DNA of 64,000 bases. Origin: Channa striata (lineage: Eukaryota > Chordata > Actinopteri > Anabantiformes > Channidae). The stretch lies in the NCBI GenBank assembly GCA_033026295.1, contig CM065176.1, positions 3,915,705 through 3,979,704 of the forward strand, written 5' to 3'. The notes below the pieces were generated by a model. It worked only from the letters and a program-made list of their open reading frames with translations, did not search any database and was not told the DNA's origin. Positions within the stretch are counted from its first letter, which is position 1; every line of letters starts with the position of its first letter. The position numbers and the translations under genes were made by a program. Below are positions 37,601 through 48,552 of this stretch, one piece after another.

Positions 37601-38689
37601 CATTGAAAGCTACCTGCGTGAGTATGATCAAGGGTTTTACAACTTAAGTGAAGAGGACCAAATGAAAGTAAAGGAGGAGCTCTACGTTGAGGTGAACAGG
37701 TGAGCTCATTGTTGGTACGTGGTGTAAAATTACATAATATTCTCAATGCGAGACGGTCCTATTGAAAGGTAGAGCCTAGAACAAAATAAAATATTATTGG
37801 CTTTTTGACCCTAGATTCTCCTTGGCATCACACTTTTTCTGGGGCTTGTGGTCAATTATCCAGGCCCGACTCTCCACCATCAAGTTCGGATACCTGGTAA
37901 GTAAAACCTTTTCTTAAAAAAATAAAAATAATGCAGCACTCAGTTAATTGTGGTAGTTAAAGGCAATCAATAAGATGTAAGAAGTATTAGAAGAGGACGT
38001 GGAGGTTCATGTAATGTCAGTATATATTGTGTTTCTAGATCAGGTCAGGCTGCCTTGTCATGTATGAATGTTGAGTAAATAAACACTTCTTTCGTTCATT
38101 TGCGAATGGAGAAAAACACCCACATTTTTTTAAAATAAACTAATCAATTAAAAAAATACTGTAATATGAAAAGGGTTATTGGCTGTTCCAATTTACTGTT
38201 TGGAAACATTTCTTCTACTTTGCCGTTTTTTCATCGTTGTTACAACAATCACGATCAACAACGCTTCTTATCAGTTAAAGTCACATCTGTGAATTCCTGC
38301 AAGGATGTGACACAATAAATGCCTGATAGTTTCTAAAGAGCACAACTGATCCTTTTGTGAGTAGGCTTTTAATGTGAAATATACCTGGCAAGTGTTTAGT
38401 TTCATTAACTTAACTGCAATTAAAATAACAGCAACATAAAAGTAATAGGAATAAATTAATTAATGAAAACAGTATTTCAGTTAAATGGAAATGCAGAGCA
38501 TTTATTGTGACTTGTGAGAGTACTGGTCATTTTATCCCCTCCCCTCTCCCCCCATGTTTTATGAAGAACATAATTCAGAATTGTGCTTTTGTATATATTC
38601 AGGGACTGTATATTTTGCTTGTGTTGTAGGAGTATGCCCTGGCCAGATTTGATGCATATTTCCAGCAGAAGAAGATCTGGGCTGTGTAA
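23526..38689 (+). CDS. chka: Choline kinase alpha, complete, 12 coding exons
   Basis: Cytosolic kinase that phosphorylates choline with ATP, the first step of the CDP-choline route to phosphatidylcholine. Exons: 23526-23761, 24095-24203, about 26005-26058 (cassette), 30952-31065, 31318-31451, 35277-35381, 35693-35751, 35846-35930, 37404-37512, 37593-37699, 37815-37896, 38630-38689. Phases are consistent and give 417 residues, or 399 without the cassette. The N-terminus MKTKF and the block RRAYLWCREFL match vertebrate CHKA, and the long proline-rich insert of mammalian CHKA is absent. The phosphotransferase (Brenner) motif is VFCHNDCQEGN, with catalytic Asp267 and Asn272. The choline kinase motif LIDFEYSSYNYRGFDIGNH follows, with Asp290 as the likely magnesium ligand. 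The ATG has A at -3. Intron 3 (about 4.9 kb) and intron 5 (3.8 kb) are long and hold repeats. Confidence 0.96.
24602..24653 (+). repeat. (GT)n microsatellite in chka intron 2
   Basis: An almost pure GT repeat with two TTT interruptions, followed by a looser GT-rich tract to about 24740. Confidence 0.95.
26005..26058 (+). other. chka: chka cassette exon 3 (18 codons)
   Basis: Preceded by a pyrimidine tract and CTATAG and followed by GTAAGT, this exon encodes MSCNKGDSQPLNKDNHFQ between ...GAILQ and GAEAM.... It corresponds to the stretch of human CHKA (RSCNKEGSEQ...) that is absent from the shorter isoform. Exons 2 and 4 are both phase 0, so skipping keeps the frame. The left boundary could be off by one base in my count. 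Confidence 0.8.
28365..28403 (+). repeat. AAAAT-type simple repeat in chka intron 3
   Basis: A run of AAAATA/AATAAA units. Otherwise the 4.9 kb intron (26059-30951) is AT-rich and shows no recognisable gene or full-length repeat. Confidence 0.8.
31513..31690 (+). repeat. Fish interspersed repeat fragment carrying a (CA)n microsatellite
   Basis: The left part contains TTTGGCAGAAGCTTTTATCC and AAAGCGACTTACAG, a core very common in teleost interspersed repeats. A pure CA repeat follows (31569-31646), then a short GC-richer tail with GGGATCGAGC. It lies in chka intron 5. Confidence 0.7.
32711..34350 (-). mobile_element. Decayed LINE 3' region with reverse transcriptase tail
   Basis: On the minus strand the remnant encodes scraps typical of the C-terminal part of fish CR1/L2-like reverse transcriptases, for example SLDWLPIKCRI near 33060-33110. 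The plus-strand start (TTCAACTTTATTTATATAGC) is the usual 3' end of this family. Frameshifts and stops are frequent. A SINE-like unit interrupts it at about 33395-33612. From about 34030 the match is to a further degenerate repeat whose relation to the LINE is unclear. It sits in chka intron 5, antisense to the gene. Confidence 0.65.
33395..33612 (+). repeat. SINE-like unit nested in the LINE remnant
   Basis: It contains GTCGTCCACGGACCACGAGG, CCCGAAGTTGCTCCTGGTGG and the tail GGATAAAAGCGGCTGCCAAA. All are typical of fish tRNA-derived repeats. The LINE similarity resumes on both sides, which makes this a younger insertion. Confidence 0.65.
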
Positions 38690-41600
38690 TGGAGTGAAAT
38701 GATTCAGTGGATTGATTACACCTTCAGCCAAATGGCAGGTGGAAGATGCAGGTCCAGGCTAATTCTAACATGCACACGTTACTTACACTCCCTGCCTTGA
38801 AGGGATTAACTGGCTAAAGTTGATGTGCTGAGCAAAGCCAAATCTGATGATCATACGGCTATAGGTGTTTTAAATCTCCCCCACAATGCATTACAGCTCA
38901 GCATTTACATAATGTAATTTCCTGAGAGCCAAAAAAAAGAGAAACTAATGTTCTTTTGGTGAGAACTGCTCTCTGCTTCTGCCTTGTTTGACCATAACAC
39001 TAACACAGACGTTTTGAGCAGGAGAAAGGTGGATTTTGGTTAAAGCTAGATTTAAATGTTGACATTGCATCAATGTATATGTATTGATCACTCCCTTATG
39101 GAAGTATTCTGTGAGAAAGAACCAAAATGTGAACTTCTTTAGGTAAATTCCTGCTTATTGAAGCAACCAGTTGAGAACTATGTATATAATATATAGATGC
39201 CTACCTGTTACTAATGGCTGACTTGTTGGACAGGTCAGACTAATTTCTACACTTATGGTATTACATCTGCTGTTTGAAATATTTAACGTTGTCTTCAGGC
39301 CAGACTAAATTCAATTAAGTTGTAATACAAAATATATTTAGAGTGAAAGTTCTTCTTTCTGGCCAGTGTGCTACACTTCACTAAATGAAATCGAAAACTA
39401 TGTCACAATTTTTCCAGTTCATTTAGCTTTGGTTCTTTGTGGCATCCCTACCATCTTATAGAATTCTGTAGGGCTTATGAAGGACCTATATCTTTAAAAA
39501 ATCGTTGCAAAGTTCTCGAGGACACTAGGGAACAAACTAACCAAATTTTTTTCCCTTTTTTCACCTTTTTATGGTATTGAAGATAACTTTACCTTGTACA
39601 CTGCACACAGTGAAAATGATTCCTTATTGTGGTAAAGGATTCTTTGGTGATGTCACTGGATTTTTGGCATAAGTGCCTACTGCCAGGTTGCCTCATCATT
39701 GTACCCATAATACAAAATAATGACTCAAGCTGAATTTTTACTACTTTAATCATAAAAGTAATCAGAAAAAACACTTTTTTTGCTGTATCTGTTGTAGACC
39801 AATAATTCCTCCTGCTATTGAGAGCTCAATCAGTGGATTTAAGACTTAACAGTGGCCCATGTTACTACTGTAACACAGTATTCTGAATCTACAATTCACA
39901 AAACAATTCACCACCGGAACAGAGAACACTGTCCTTTGTATGTCAGCCTTATCTCCAAGATTCTGCTTTTAGCCTTTTTTATGCTATTGGATAATTATTT
40001 AAAGTAATTTAAAACAAGATGGTGAGAGTAAAAAACTATTACTCTCAAATCCTAATATCCTGAGACCAGCTTTTTTCTACCTCATCCCTTCGAGTCATTC
40101 TAAATGCAATCGTAGATGTAGACATAGATGTACAATCTGCTGTTAAGACAGCTTTCAGTTTGTAGAGTATTTTCTTTATTTGCAACCTTTCACATTTGTG
40201 GAAGAATTTCTTTTTTACATTAGCATTCCTCTTTTCACTGTAATTGGTTTGACAAACATTTAACTAGCTTCTCAGCTTGTCACTAAAGTAGCAGTGGCTC
40301 AGACTAAATGGCCAGTGTTGACAATGACAGCAGCACTTTCCAAAGTAGAGATCAGTTGTCTACTTATTTGCAATACTGGAAGGGAGAAGTACCGAGTGAG
40401 GATGAACAAACAAAGACTGTGTCCAAAATTATTCTATTTAAAATTGTGTTTTTTAGTTTTCCAGATTCTCTTGGAGTTCCTGTTCACAGTGTGTACATAC
40501 ACAATACTCACTGTACATACCCTAATAACATCCATTGCAATGCCACTAAAATACGTGACTACGCCAAATGCTGATATGCTGCATAAACAATGCTCATTCC
40601 TATTGTAGCAGATTTAAACTTCGGGGTATATTCCCTGTTTACCTGTAAACCACTGGGATTTAGAATGGAAGCCACCAAAAATGAATAGGGGACTCCTGTG
40701 AAGTGTACACAGAACTGAGGAAACTAAGCCGGATCACAGAACTAAACTACCAGTCACCTGATACCGGAACCATCCACAGGTGTTTGAATGTCACTGTGGC
40801 ACTTATGATCTGAGGACCTGAAAAAAGCAAAACGTTGTGTACTTGAGTATTTTTACATTTAAGCTTTTAGGGATCATTGAGCTGTGACTGTTTAAGATGT
40901 TGAAATGTTGAATACATGTTTAACAAAAGGTTATTTTACATGCAGTTATGTTCCATTGTAAATTTCAATGTTTCTCATTGTGTGCTTTGGAATGTGGTTA
41001 GTTTATAGTTTTGTCTTTATCCTGAGATAATGCTGTTGAAATCAAAAGGTATTACTGGTACATCACTTGTGAGGTTTAAATTTCTAACTGTTGTTGTCAT
41101 TGTTTTCAGTGTTTCTATCTTTAATCTAAACCTAATTTGTACTTGGTTTTATTTCACATTGTGGTATTTTCATATCAATTGTGTGGTCTTTTTGCAATAC
41201 TTATTTTGGTATGAATGTAAACTTAATATGTAGTTCTAGTAAATTGCATACTTGTTACTTCACTTTCAGTAAACAAATGTCCCCATTATGCATAAAATTT
41301 TGAAGATTGAACTTCCACTAATTTGTTCGCGGTAAAGAACAAAGAGCCTCGTTTCTGTTATTCTTGTAGTTTAAAGTATTCAATATTCTCTAACAAATAT
41401 ATAGGGGCTTGTGTTAAAAATAACCCAATTTGTACCTTACAAACTTATTATTTTTGGGACTGTACATTGTGTAGTAATGTAATACATATTTTTCTAATTA
41501 AAAACATTAAGCTCTGTAACAGCAGAAGTAACCCGTGATGGGACACCTTTGCTAACTATGCAGCTTCACTAAAAAAACACACTGTATGTACTCATGTACT

Positions 41601-41715
41601 CATACTTTGTAGTTAAAGGTGTCAGGTAACCTGCATACCAACTACCCTTGGCTGTAAAATGTACTTCTCTGTGATTGACATACAATGAATAAAGGGGAAA
41701 CAACTGACTAGTGGT
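38690..41715 (+). other. chka: Probable chka 3' UTR with poly(A) signal
   Basis: After the stop codon at 38687-38689 there is about 3 kb of AT-rich DNA with no other coding signal. A canonical AATAAA at 41688-41693 is followed by a T-rich downstream element (TTTCCTTTTGATTTTTTG), a good cleavage site. Earlier sites could give shorter forms. Confidence 0.45.
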
Positions 41716-41789
41716 TTCCTTTTGATTTTTTGATTCATGGTAAATATAACCTCACTAAACTAGTCAAGCAAACACAAGTGTCGGGCAGA

Positions 41790-41882
41790 ATGGAATTACT
41801 AAGCACAACTTGTATTACCGCAGTGATCCTGGTCATTGGTCCTTCTCACTCCTGTAGGCCGAGTCATCTCCATCAGAGATGA
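41790..41882 (+). other. Small upstream frame with signal-peptide-like product
   Basis: A 30-codon frame starts at an ATG in strong context (AGAATGG) and encodes MELLSTTCITAVILVIGPSHSC and a short tail. Its TGA overlaps the ATG at 41879 as ATGA. It may be an upstream ORF of the candidate small gene, an independent peptide, or chance. Confidence 0.2.
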
Positions 41883-44800
41883 GGCAGATGAGGAGAGACA
41901 ACATAGCCTTAAGGGGATCCATTGCTGATGGACAGTGAGTCGGAGACAGGCTTGCCCAGCCTTACGAACTGCTGTCACGTAGTCTAATAGCTTGGCTCTG
42001 AGCAGAGCTGGCAATAGAATATACAAGTTTATATACTATATTAACATGATAGCGTCCATATACTCTGTGAAGTATATGAAGTATATTACTCAGTTCAGGC
42101 TTCACTTAACAAATTTGTTAACGGGTGAAATGAGAATTTGTAACTTTCAGTCACAGTTGCACAGAATATTTATATGTATTCATCAACCAAAACATTATTT
42201 CCACATTACATCTTTTCATAATTGACCATTAATGTTGTTGCTGATTATAGTGTTTTTTTCACCAAAGTAAAATTTCATGGTCCGATTTTGAAGTGAACTT
42301 TAACTGGTGCCAACACCTCATCAAAATTGAAACTCTTCAAATAAAAAAATCGAATAAAACATCTATCTAAAGGATTTGCACAAGAGTTTGGATGCTTGTG
42401 GTTCACAGCGGATGAATTTGCAATAACTTAGTTCTCAGTCTCAGACTGTATTGATCCCATGTCTGTTTATTATGTCCAGTACCTGAGTAAATACAAATAG
42501 AGAGTGTGTTTTTAATGTTGGGCCCACGTAGGTTCTCCATGGTATTACTTTGATCACCTACACTATTATCTAATTTTTTTATTAAGACCGATAGTCGCCT
42601 TTGCCAAACTGGAAAAAATCTTTTTTAATCTTTGTCTTTTATTACTTCCCTATTAGGGCCACACCTGTTCATGGTTACACCCATGCACAGCAAAAATGTG
42701 TGTAATGTATCACAAGACACAAACAACCAATTGAACTAGTTCTATGATCCTAAAGCTGTGGAGCTCACCCATGTGTGATGTCTGAGACACAAGCTTTAGT
42801 GGCCAACTTTGACTTTATCTTGATGTTAAAACGTTGCCTTTATTCATTCATTTTCATTTTATTCTCCATAATTTGAGCCTTTTTGTTGAAATGCACAATG
42901 AATAAAAATGTATTTTGTAATTTTCCACCTTCTAATGTGGCTGATCCTTCGTCGTACCTTCCATTTAACTCTGAGATGACAGTGAGGTGTGGCTAGGTTC
43001 ATTCATTTTTACATCGATACCTGCTACCTTTCCAACAAAACAATACATAGAAACAGCAAAGATAGGCCAAAGCAGCTGGTCACATGCTGTAATCTGTCTT
43101 GAATCCAACCCTTGGAACTCTGTTCTGCTCCACCGTACTGAGGAATGTATGTGTGCACATATTTTCTGGCCATAGATGTAACATGTACTTTCCTCTACTC
43201 GTCTAACCTTGGCACTCCCAGGACCTGCTCTGCTCAAAAAGCATCTTTTCTGGTCCAGTGGTTGAACCTGTCCTGCCCTTCTCATACTAAAATCATGAGC
43301 TGGAAATGACCTGTAACCAGCAATAAATACCACCATTGAGGACCAGGTCTTTCTTGGTTATCATAAATAGTCTGAACTTGACTGACTCTCCTCTGACATT
43401 CCTGCACAAGTTGACGTATTGTTCATATTGAGTGTCTGAATATATTTTTTTTTTTCCGTTATTGCAATTTATTTTATTTGAACCCCAGCTGATTTTGAAT
43501 TTTTTATTTGAACAGTGAGAGACAACAATGACAAAAAAATCCAGAAAAATGCCTTTCAAAAAAAAGTTATAATTAATTTGCATTTCCATGAAGGAAATAA
43601 GTATTTGATCCCTTTGAAAACGTGCTTTAGTACTTGGTGGCAAAACCTTTGTTGGCAATCACAGAGGTCAGCCGTTTCTTGTAGTTGGCCACAAGGTTTG
43701 CACACATCTCAGGGGATTTTGGCCCACTCCTCTTTGCAGATCCAAGTCATTAATGTTTTGTGGCTGACCTGACCTTGCCTGGATGATTGGAGGCCACTCC
43801 ATGACCTTAATACTTTGTTGCCTTGGACGTGTGTTTTGGATCATGGAATACCCGGGCTCACCCAACATTTGACGGTCCATGCATTTCTTAAACCTGTTGA
43901 GTAAATGTTTATGGTATCTCATAGGCAGCCTTGTCCATTACTTTGTACTATTTTGTTAATTGAGTCTTCCTCTGAATCTAACTGATCAAAGGGGCCTGTA
44001 GATGGGCTTTCTTGAGCAGGGGTAAAAATATTTGCTGCCACAAATAGATTAATACATTGAAAAATGATTCGAGGGAGATTGGCAGTTAATTTATGTTTCT
44101 TCCATTTAAAATCATATTTTAAAATGGCATTTTGTTATAAACATCCAAGCTCTTTGGTCTTGGCCATGGTGAAGAGTTTGGAATCTGGATTGATTAATTT
44201 CTTTTATAATAGAAGAAGTTAGAATAAACAGACTTACTTGACAAAGATTTTTCAATAAATGTATAATTTATAACTTTTTTGAAAGGCATTTTTCTGGATT
44301 TTTTTGTCAAAAATGTAGAAATTATAGACATTTGTTTTTATATTGCTGGGGTTCAAAAATTTTTTTAAAGCAAAACTTAAAGTTGAGTTAAGATTACTTT
44401 GTACTATGTTAATTGACACTAACTGATAAAGGGTTCGTAAAAATATTTGCACAAATAGATTAATACTGAAAATGATTCTCATATTTAAAATCATATTTTA
44501 AAATGAGTTATCTACATTTTAACATAATAGAAGAAGTTAGAATAAAAACTTCTTCAAAGACCATTTGTTTTTTATATTGTGCAAATTAAAGCAAAACAGC
44601 ATTAAGAAAAGGTGCCAATAAGCTCTCATAATATCTGTTAAAATTTTATTACTGAGGACATAGCTGGTAGTGGAGTTGTACTGGACGTATTATATTAAGA
44701 CAAGTTCATGTTTTGGCCATGCTGTTTAAAATGAATGAAAAACCGGATGGCTTTAAGAAAAATCTGCTGATTGCAAACCACGTAAAAACCTTTTCACTCT

Positions 44801-47800
44801 GCTGTAGCCTCACTCACTAGCCATAAATTGGCTGGTTATGCAGTGGGATAGTGTTTGCTAAACTTTTCAGTTGCAGAAAGTTACTAACGTTACTGTTACT
44901 GTTAAGTACCAGTGTGTAAGTTCACTAAATATTTCCAAAATGTCATAATTGATATTTAGGAAATATATTAGCATTACCACACTAACACACTAACAAGGCG
45001 GTTGTCCCTTGGACCACAGTTGTAGCCGGACCACAGGGTCAGTGGCTTGATCCCCAGTCCCTCCTTGCCATGTGTCCTTGGGCAAGACACTAAACCCCAA
45101 GTTGGTGGGTCAGGTGAACACTTTGCATAGCAGCTGTCTCTGTGTGTGTGGATGAGAAGCTACATTGTAAAGCACTTTACAAGCATTTACACACAGTCTC
45201 TCTCAATTATTTAGCTAGCTAGCAGTTAGCATAAACACATTGACATTTATGTGCAACGTTGGTCTAACGCTTTTTGAAGATTCTACACTACAACACACCT
45301 TTCATGTGACCAGAAAGTGCAGACTGTCCTATGATGAAAACCTATAGGTCTTTCTGCAGAAGGCTTTGTGTGGATTTGTGCTCTTTTTATATATGTTTTG
45401 TATTTTCCGTTTTGGATCTCAAGTTGGCGCAGTCATGTCCAACTCAGTGTGTTGGGGGTGGGGAAAGGTCACATCCACCTACTGTACTAAGTGAACTAAC
45501 TACTCAGTCGCACTGCTAAATATTGTAAAAGACAAACAGTCTTTTTATTATACAGTCTAGTAGACAACCATTCGAATTTAGCAAAATTATCAATCAAACT
45601 TTGTTTTACAGAGAAATTATGTTTTTATCATGAGAAAACTAAGTTGTTATCCCACAGTGACAAGATAATTATCTAATTATCATGAGATAAGGGCAAAAAA
45701 CCAAACAAACAAAAACAGCATCCATGGTCTTTGTTGGCTTCCACAGAGCAGACGCTGGATTCAGGAATAGTTCTTGGGTCTGTAAATTGACATTCCCATG
45801 CGTTGTATATATATGTGTCAAAATGTCGAGTGTGAGTGTGTCTATCACAATAAATATGAACTGATGATTTTGACTAGGGGTTTGAGTAAAGGTAAATTAG
45901 TTTTATAACTACTGTGAAGCTCAGTTTGAAGAGAACAGTTTTATTTTCTCTGATTTCTCAAAGTAGCTGCTTGCATTTTCATTTTTGTTGCAGAATGCGT
46001 GTCACTGTGTGCTAGATTTGGATCTTGTCTTATCTTATCTCCAGAAACACAGAAATATTTGCTTGAATATTTCAAGTCAATACGTAATAGGCGGACTGCT
46101 CATTGGGATAATGGACACTGAGACGAGTGGGAGCGTGGAATGCTGCTTTCAGAACAGCAGTGAGTCAGACTTGGCCGGTTAGTGCAGAACTGCAGCCAAA
46201 ACTACACTATACATACACAACTGACAGCATCATGTTAGCCAATGTGACTCTGTTGCCAAAAAACTGCCTCCATTCATGTTGTTCTGGCTGAAGCCACAGA
46301 GCTTCTGTTCATTAAATTGTATCATCTCATGAAGGTTTGCAGCTCGGTTTTTTTTTGTTAGGCAATAAATCATGTACAGTGAGATTCACAGTGCCAGTCC
46401 TGCTAGCACCTACCTTTCTACGTGAGAAATACATTTTAGTTGAGCACCTATTACTTGAACTAATGTAAAGAGTTGATCAAAGAAAGAGTTGTGCAACACA
46501 GTGAAACAGGGAAAAGCATACCCCTATCTGGTTGATATTATGGTTTATAACCTTGATGTGTGGAGCATTTATCAGAGGTTGGCTTCGTACTTTGTCCTTT
46601 AAGGAATGCGTAAATCAAATATGCAGCCAAAATGAAATCAAATTAAATGTTTATTAGATCCAGAGTACAGCCACGTCTCTAGTAGTTAATAGGACTTTAG
46701 GAACAGGACAGTGTAGCTTCTAAGAGGTCATTTTAAAGTTTGGATTCAACTTTATTGCTCACTGCCATTTTGGCAAGTGTTAAAGTCTAAGTATGAAGTT
46801 CAGGACAAAGCTTGTGTGGACCTCATGTGGGGCAACTAACTGGAGAATGTCAATCAAGAAAATGTGATTGTACAACATCTTTCTTCTTGAGCTGAGGTTC
46901 TCCTCAATGGAGCAATAAATGTCACAATCGCAGCCAAGACACAACTAGCTGCTTCCACATCGGGACCTTTGATCAGCAAAATTGCAATAAACATTTTACA
47001 ATTTGTGACTTGTAATCTATTTAGTTGAAAGAAAGTGCCACCAAACGACAGCACTGTAAAGGAGTTGGTCAGAGTTTATGATCAAGAGACCTGAGGGAGA
47101 AGACATGTGGGAACTGTTTTCAAAGATATGCATGACCCCGGATTTATTTCTTCATCACAAAATGTATTTGGACATATCTGCAATATAAACAGAAAGCATC
47201 TTTTTTCATAATCTCATTAATGTAGTTATATAGTGTGCAAATGTCTCCACATGTATTTCAAACTGTTTTTTCTTTTCTTTGTTCTTGTTTTGTATTGTCC
47301 CCATCTCATGTTGTTGTTTTTTTGACTTGGTGAAGACAGACAAATATTGTTGTAACATCCCATATTGTGTAATATCTAACAGACCTTAGGTTAGTGTTAA
47401 TGTAGCATTAGTTGTATGCCAGCTGATGATTGTTAATAGGCCAACCTAGAAGTTAGTTTCTCCCTTGTTTCCTTAATAAAAATCTAAGGTGAATTTTTCT
47501 ATTTGAGTTGATTTGTTACAGGAAACAAGGTCTGTGGCAAAGTTTTTAAGGCTTACTGTACACACAAGGGCTAAATAGGGTCGGTGCTCCACCTCATGAC
47601 AGTTGCATGACACCCATCCATGATGGCATAGCAGAGGTTTATCTCTTTCAGCATCTCAGTGGTGTTTTAAATTAGTTTTTCAACAAACAAATGTAGAATG
47701 TAGCTTGGTTTTTTGACCTTGACTTTATTTTTGAAAAAATATGCCCTTAAGCTCAAACATAAAATAAATGTCTATAAAAGACATAATAATAATAATATAA

Positions 47801-48487
47801 TAGCTGATTTGCCAAAATAAGGAGCATCACACCTTCTCCATTATCAGCACGTATGAGAGGCACAATACTGTAGAAAACTTCTGCTGCAGTAAACAGTGTT
47901 TTCTTTACAGCACAGTTAAAGCGTGCATCGAAATAACAAAGACAGCGTGGCAGTCAACTGATGTTGAAATGTTGTCAACAAGCGCAACAATTTGCTCACT
48001 TTACATCCCCCTGACAATTCAGGACAAATCTGTATGCTATATCCTTGCACAGGCTCCCACACTGCGTACTAGGGGGCTCACAGAAAACTAAGGGTAATCT
48101 CCGGAGCATCCCTCTTGGAAATTTGCCTTCTCACACACACCACCTCCAGGTTAATTCCACAGAAGATCAGGATTATAGTGCATGTGCGAAAGAGGACTGC
48201 AGGGGGGCTTCCCGGTTGTGCTGAGCTAAGCTCCTCTTTTTACTTTCTCCCCTCTCCCCATGCATTTATATGTCTCAACAGTATGACATTAACTCTGTGT
48301 CTTCTTTCTCCCTCTCTGTCTCCCTCTCTCTGTCCCTGTCTTCAGGTGTCCCGGCTTTGGAGATGTTTTCCAGAGTGCAGCTATTGGTCTTACCAAACTG
48401 CCCAATGTTTTGTTGTTGCTTCTTGTTGCTCTTCTTTTCTCCCTCTACTTAGCCCAACTGATCAAGGCAGAGGGCCGCTTCATTTAA
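41879..48487 (+). CDS. Candidate 65-residue single-pass membrane protein, two exons, not recognised
   Basis: Exon 1 (41858 or earlier, to 41934) has an ATG at 41879 with G at -3 and ends at a strong donor, GGACA then GTGAGT. Exon 2 starts at 48346 after a long CT tract and TTCAG, reads 46 codons, and stops at 48487. AATAAA follows 60 bases later (48547-48552), with a GT-rich stretch just beyond it. Phases match: two bases from exon 1 plus one from exon 2 make a Gln codon. The product begins MRQMRRDNIALRGS, continues through CPGFGDVFQSAAIG, and has one hydrophobic helix (LPNVLLLLLVALLFSLYLAQ) and a short tail ending KAEGRFI. I know no family like it. Caution: all three frames are open around exon 2 and T-rich DNA favours hydrophobic codons, so this could be chance. 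The 6.4 kb intron would contain Tc1 remnants and a SINE. Confidence 0.35.
43440..44345 (-). mobile_element. Degenerate Tc1/mariner element with preserved terminal inverted repeats
   Basis: The interior follows, in reverse complement, a very common fish Tc1-like transposon: AGTACTTGGTGGCAAAACC, TTGTAGTTGGCCACAAGG, then TTGGTCTTGGCCATGG, where the transposase ATG would be (44165-44167, minus). Large internal pieces are missing and the frame is destroyed. Inverted repeats of about 42 bases at 43529-43572 and 44269-44309 match each other except for a two-base difference in an A run. Confidence 0.85.
44385..44590 (-). repeat. Shortened duplicate of the neighbouring Tc1 remnant
   Basis: In the same order as 43935-44345, this stretch repeats TTACTTTGTACTAT, GTTAATTGA, ACAAATAGATTAATAC, AAATCATATTTTAAAATG, TAATAGAAGAAGTTAGAATA and ATTTGTTTTT, with the intervening segments deleted. 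It is a second, much reduced copy lying head to tail with the first. Confidence 0.7.
44995..45190 (+). repeat. SINE, fish tRNA-derived type
   Basis: It shows the GGACCACAGGGTCAGTGGCT box region, the core TCCTTGGGCAAGACACTAAA, CCCCAAGTTGGTGGGTCAGG, and the tail ATTGTAAAGCACTTTACAAG. Same family as the copy at 22.1-22.3 kb. Confidence 0.75.
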
Positions 48488-48546
48488 AGGGACTGTATTG
48501 TTCACCTTTATCTAGGGTTTGCCACAGTGAGGTAAAACTGTGGTGG

Positions 48547-48552
48547 AATAAA
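48547..48552 (+). promoter_or_regulatory. Poly(A) signal after the candidate small gene
   Basis: Canonical AATAAA 60 bases beyond the stop at 48487, followed about 25 bases later by the GT-rich GGAGGTTTTGTGAG. This is the arrangement of a working cleavage site on the plus strand. Confidence 0.45.

Noticed and set aside
41799..42026. Minus-strand 75-codon frame opposite candidate exon 1
   Set aside because: No domain, no splice support, and it is the antisense shadow of the plus-strand segment.
42965..43336. 123-codon minus-strand frame next to the Tc1 remnant
   Set aside because: No domain; no transposase similarity either, and codon composition looks random.
45994..46159. Possible exon with acceptor TTTGTTGCAG and donor GTGAGT, open in one frame
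   Set aside because: Its phase does not fit either segment of the candidate small gene, and the open frame shows no recognisable protein.
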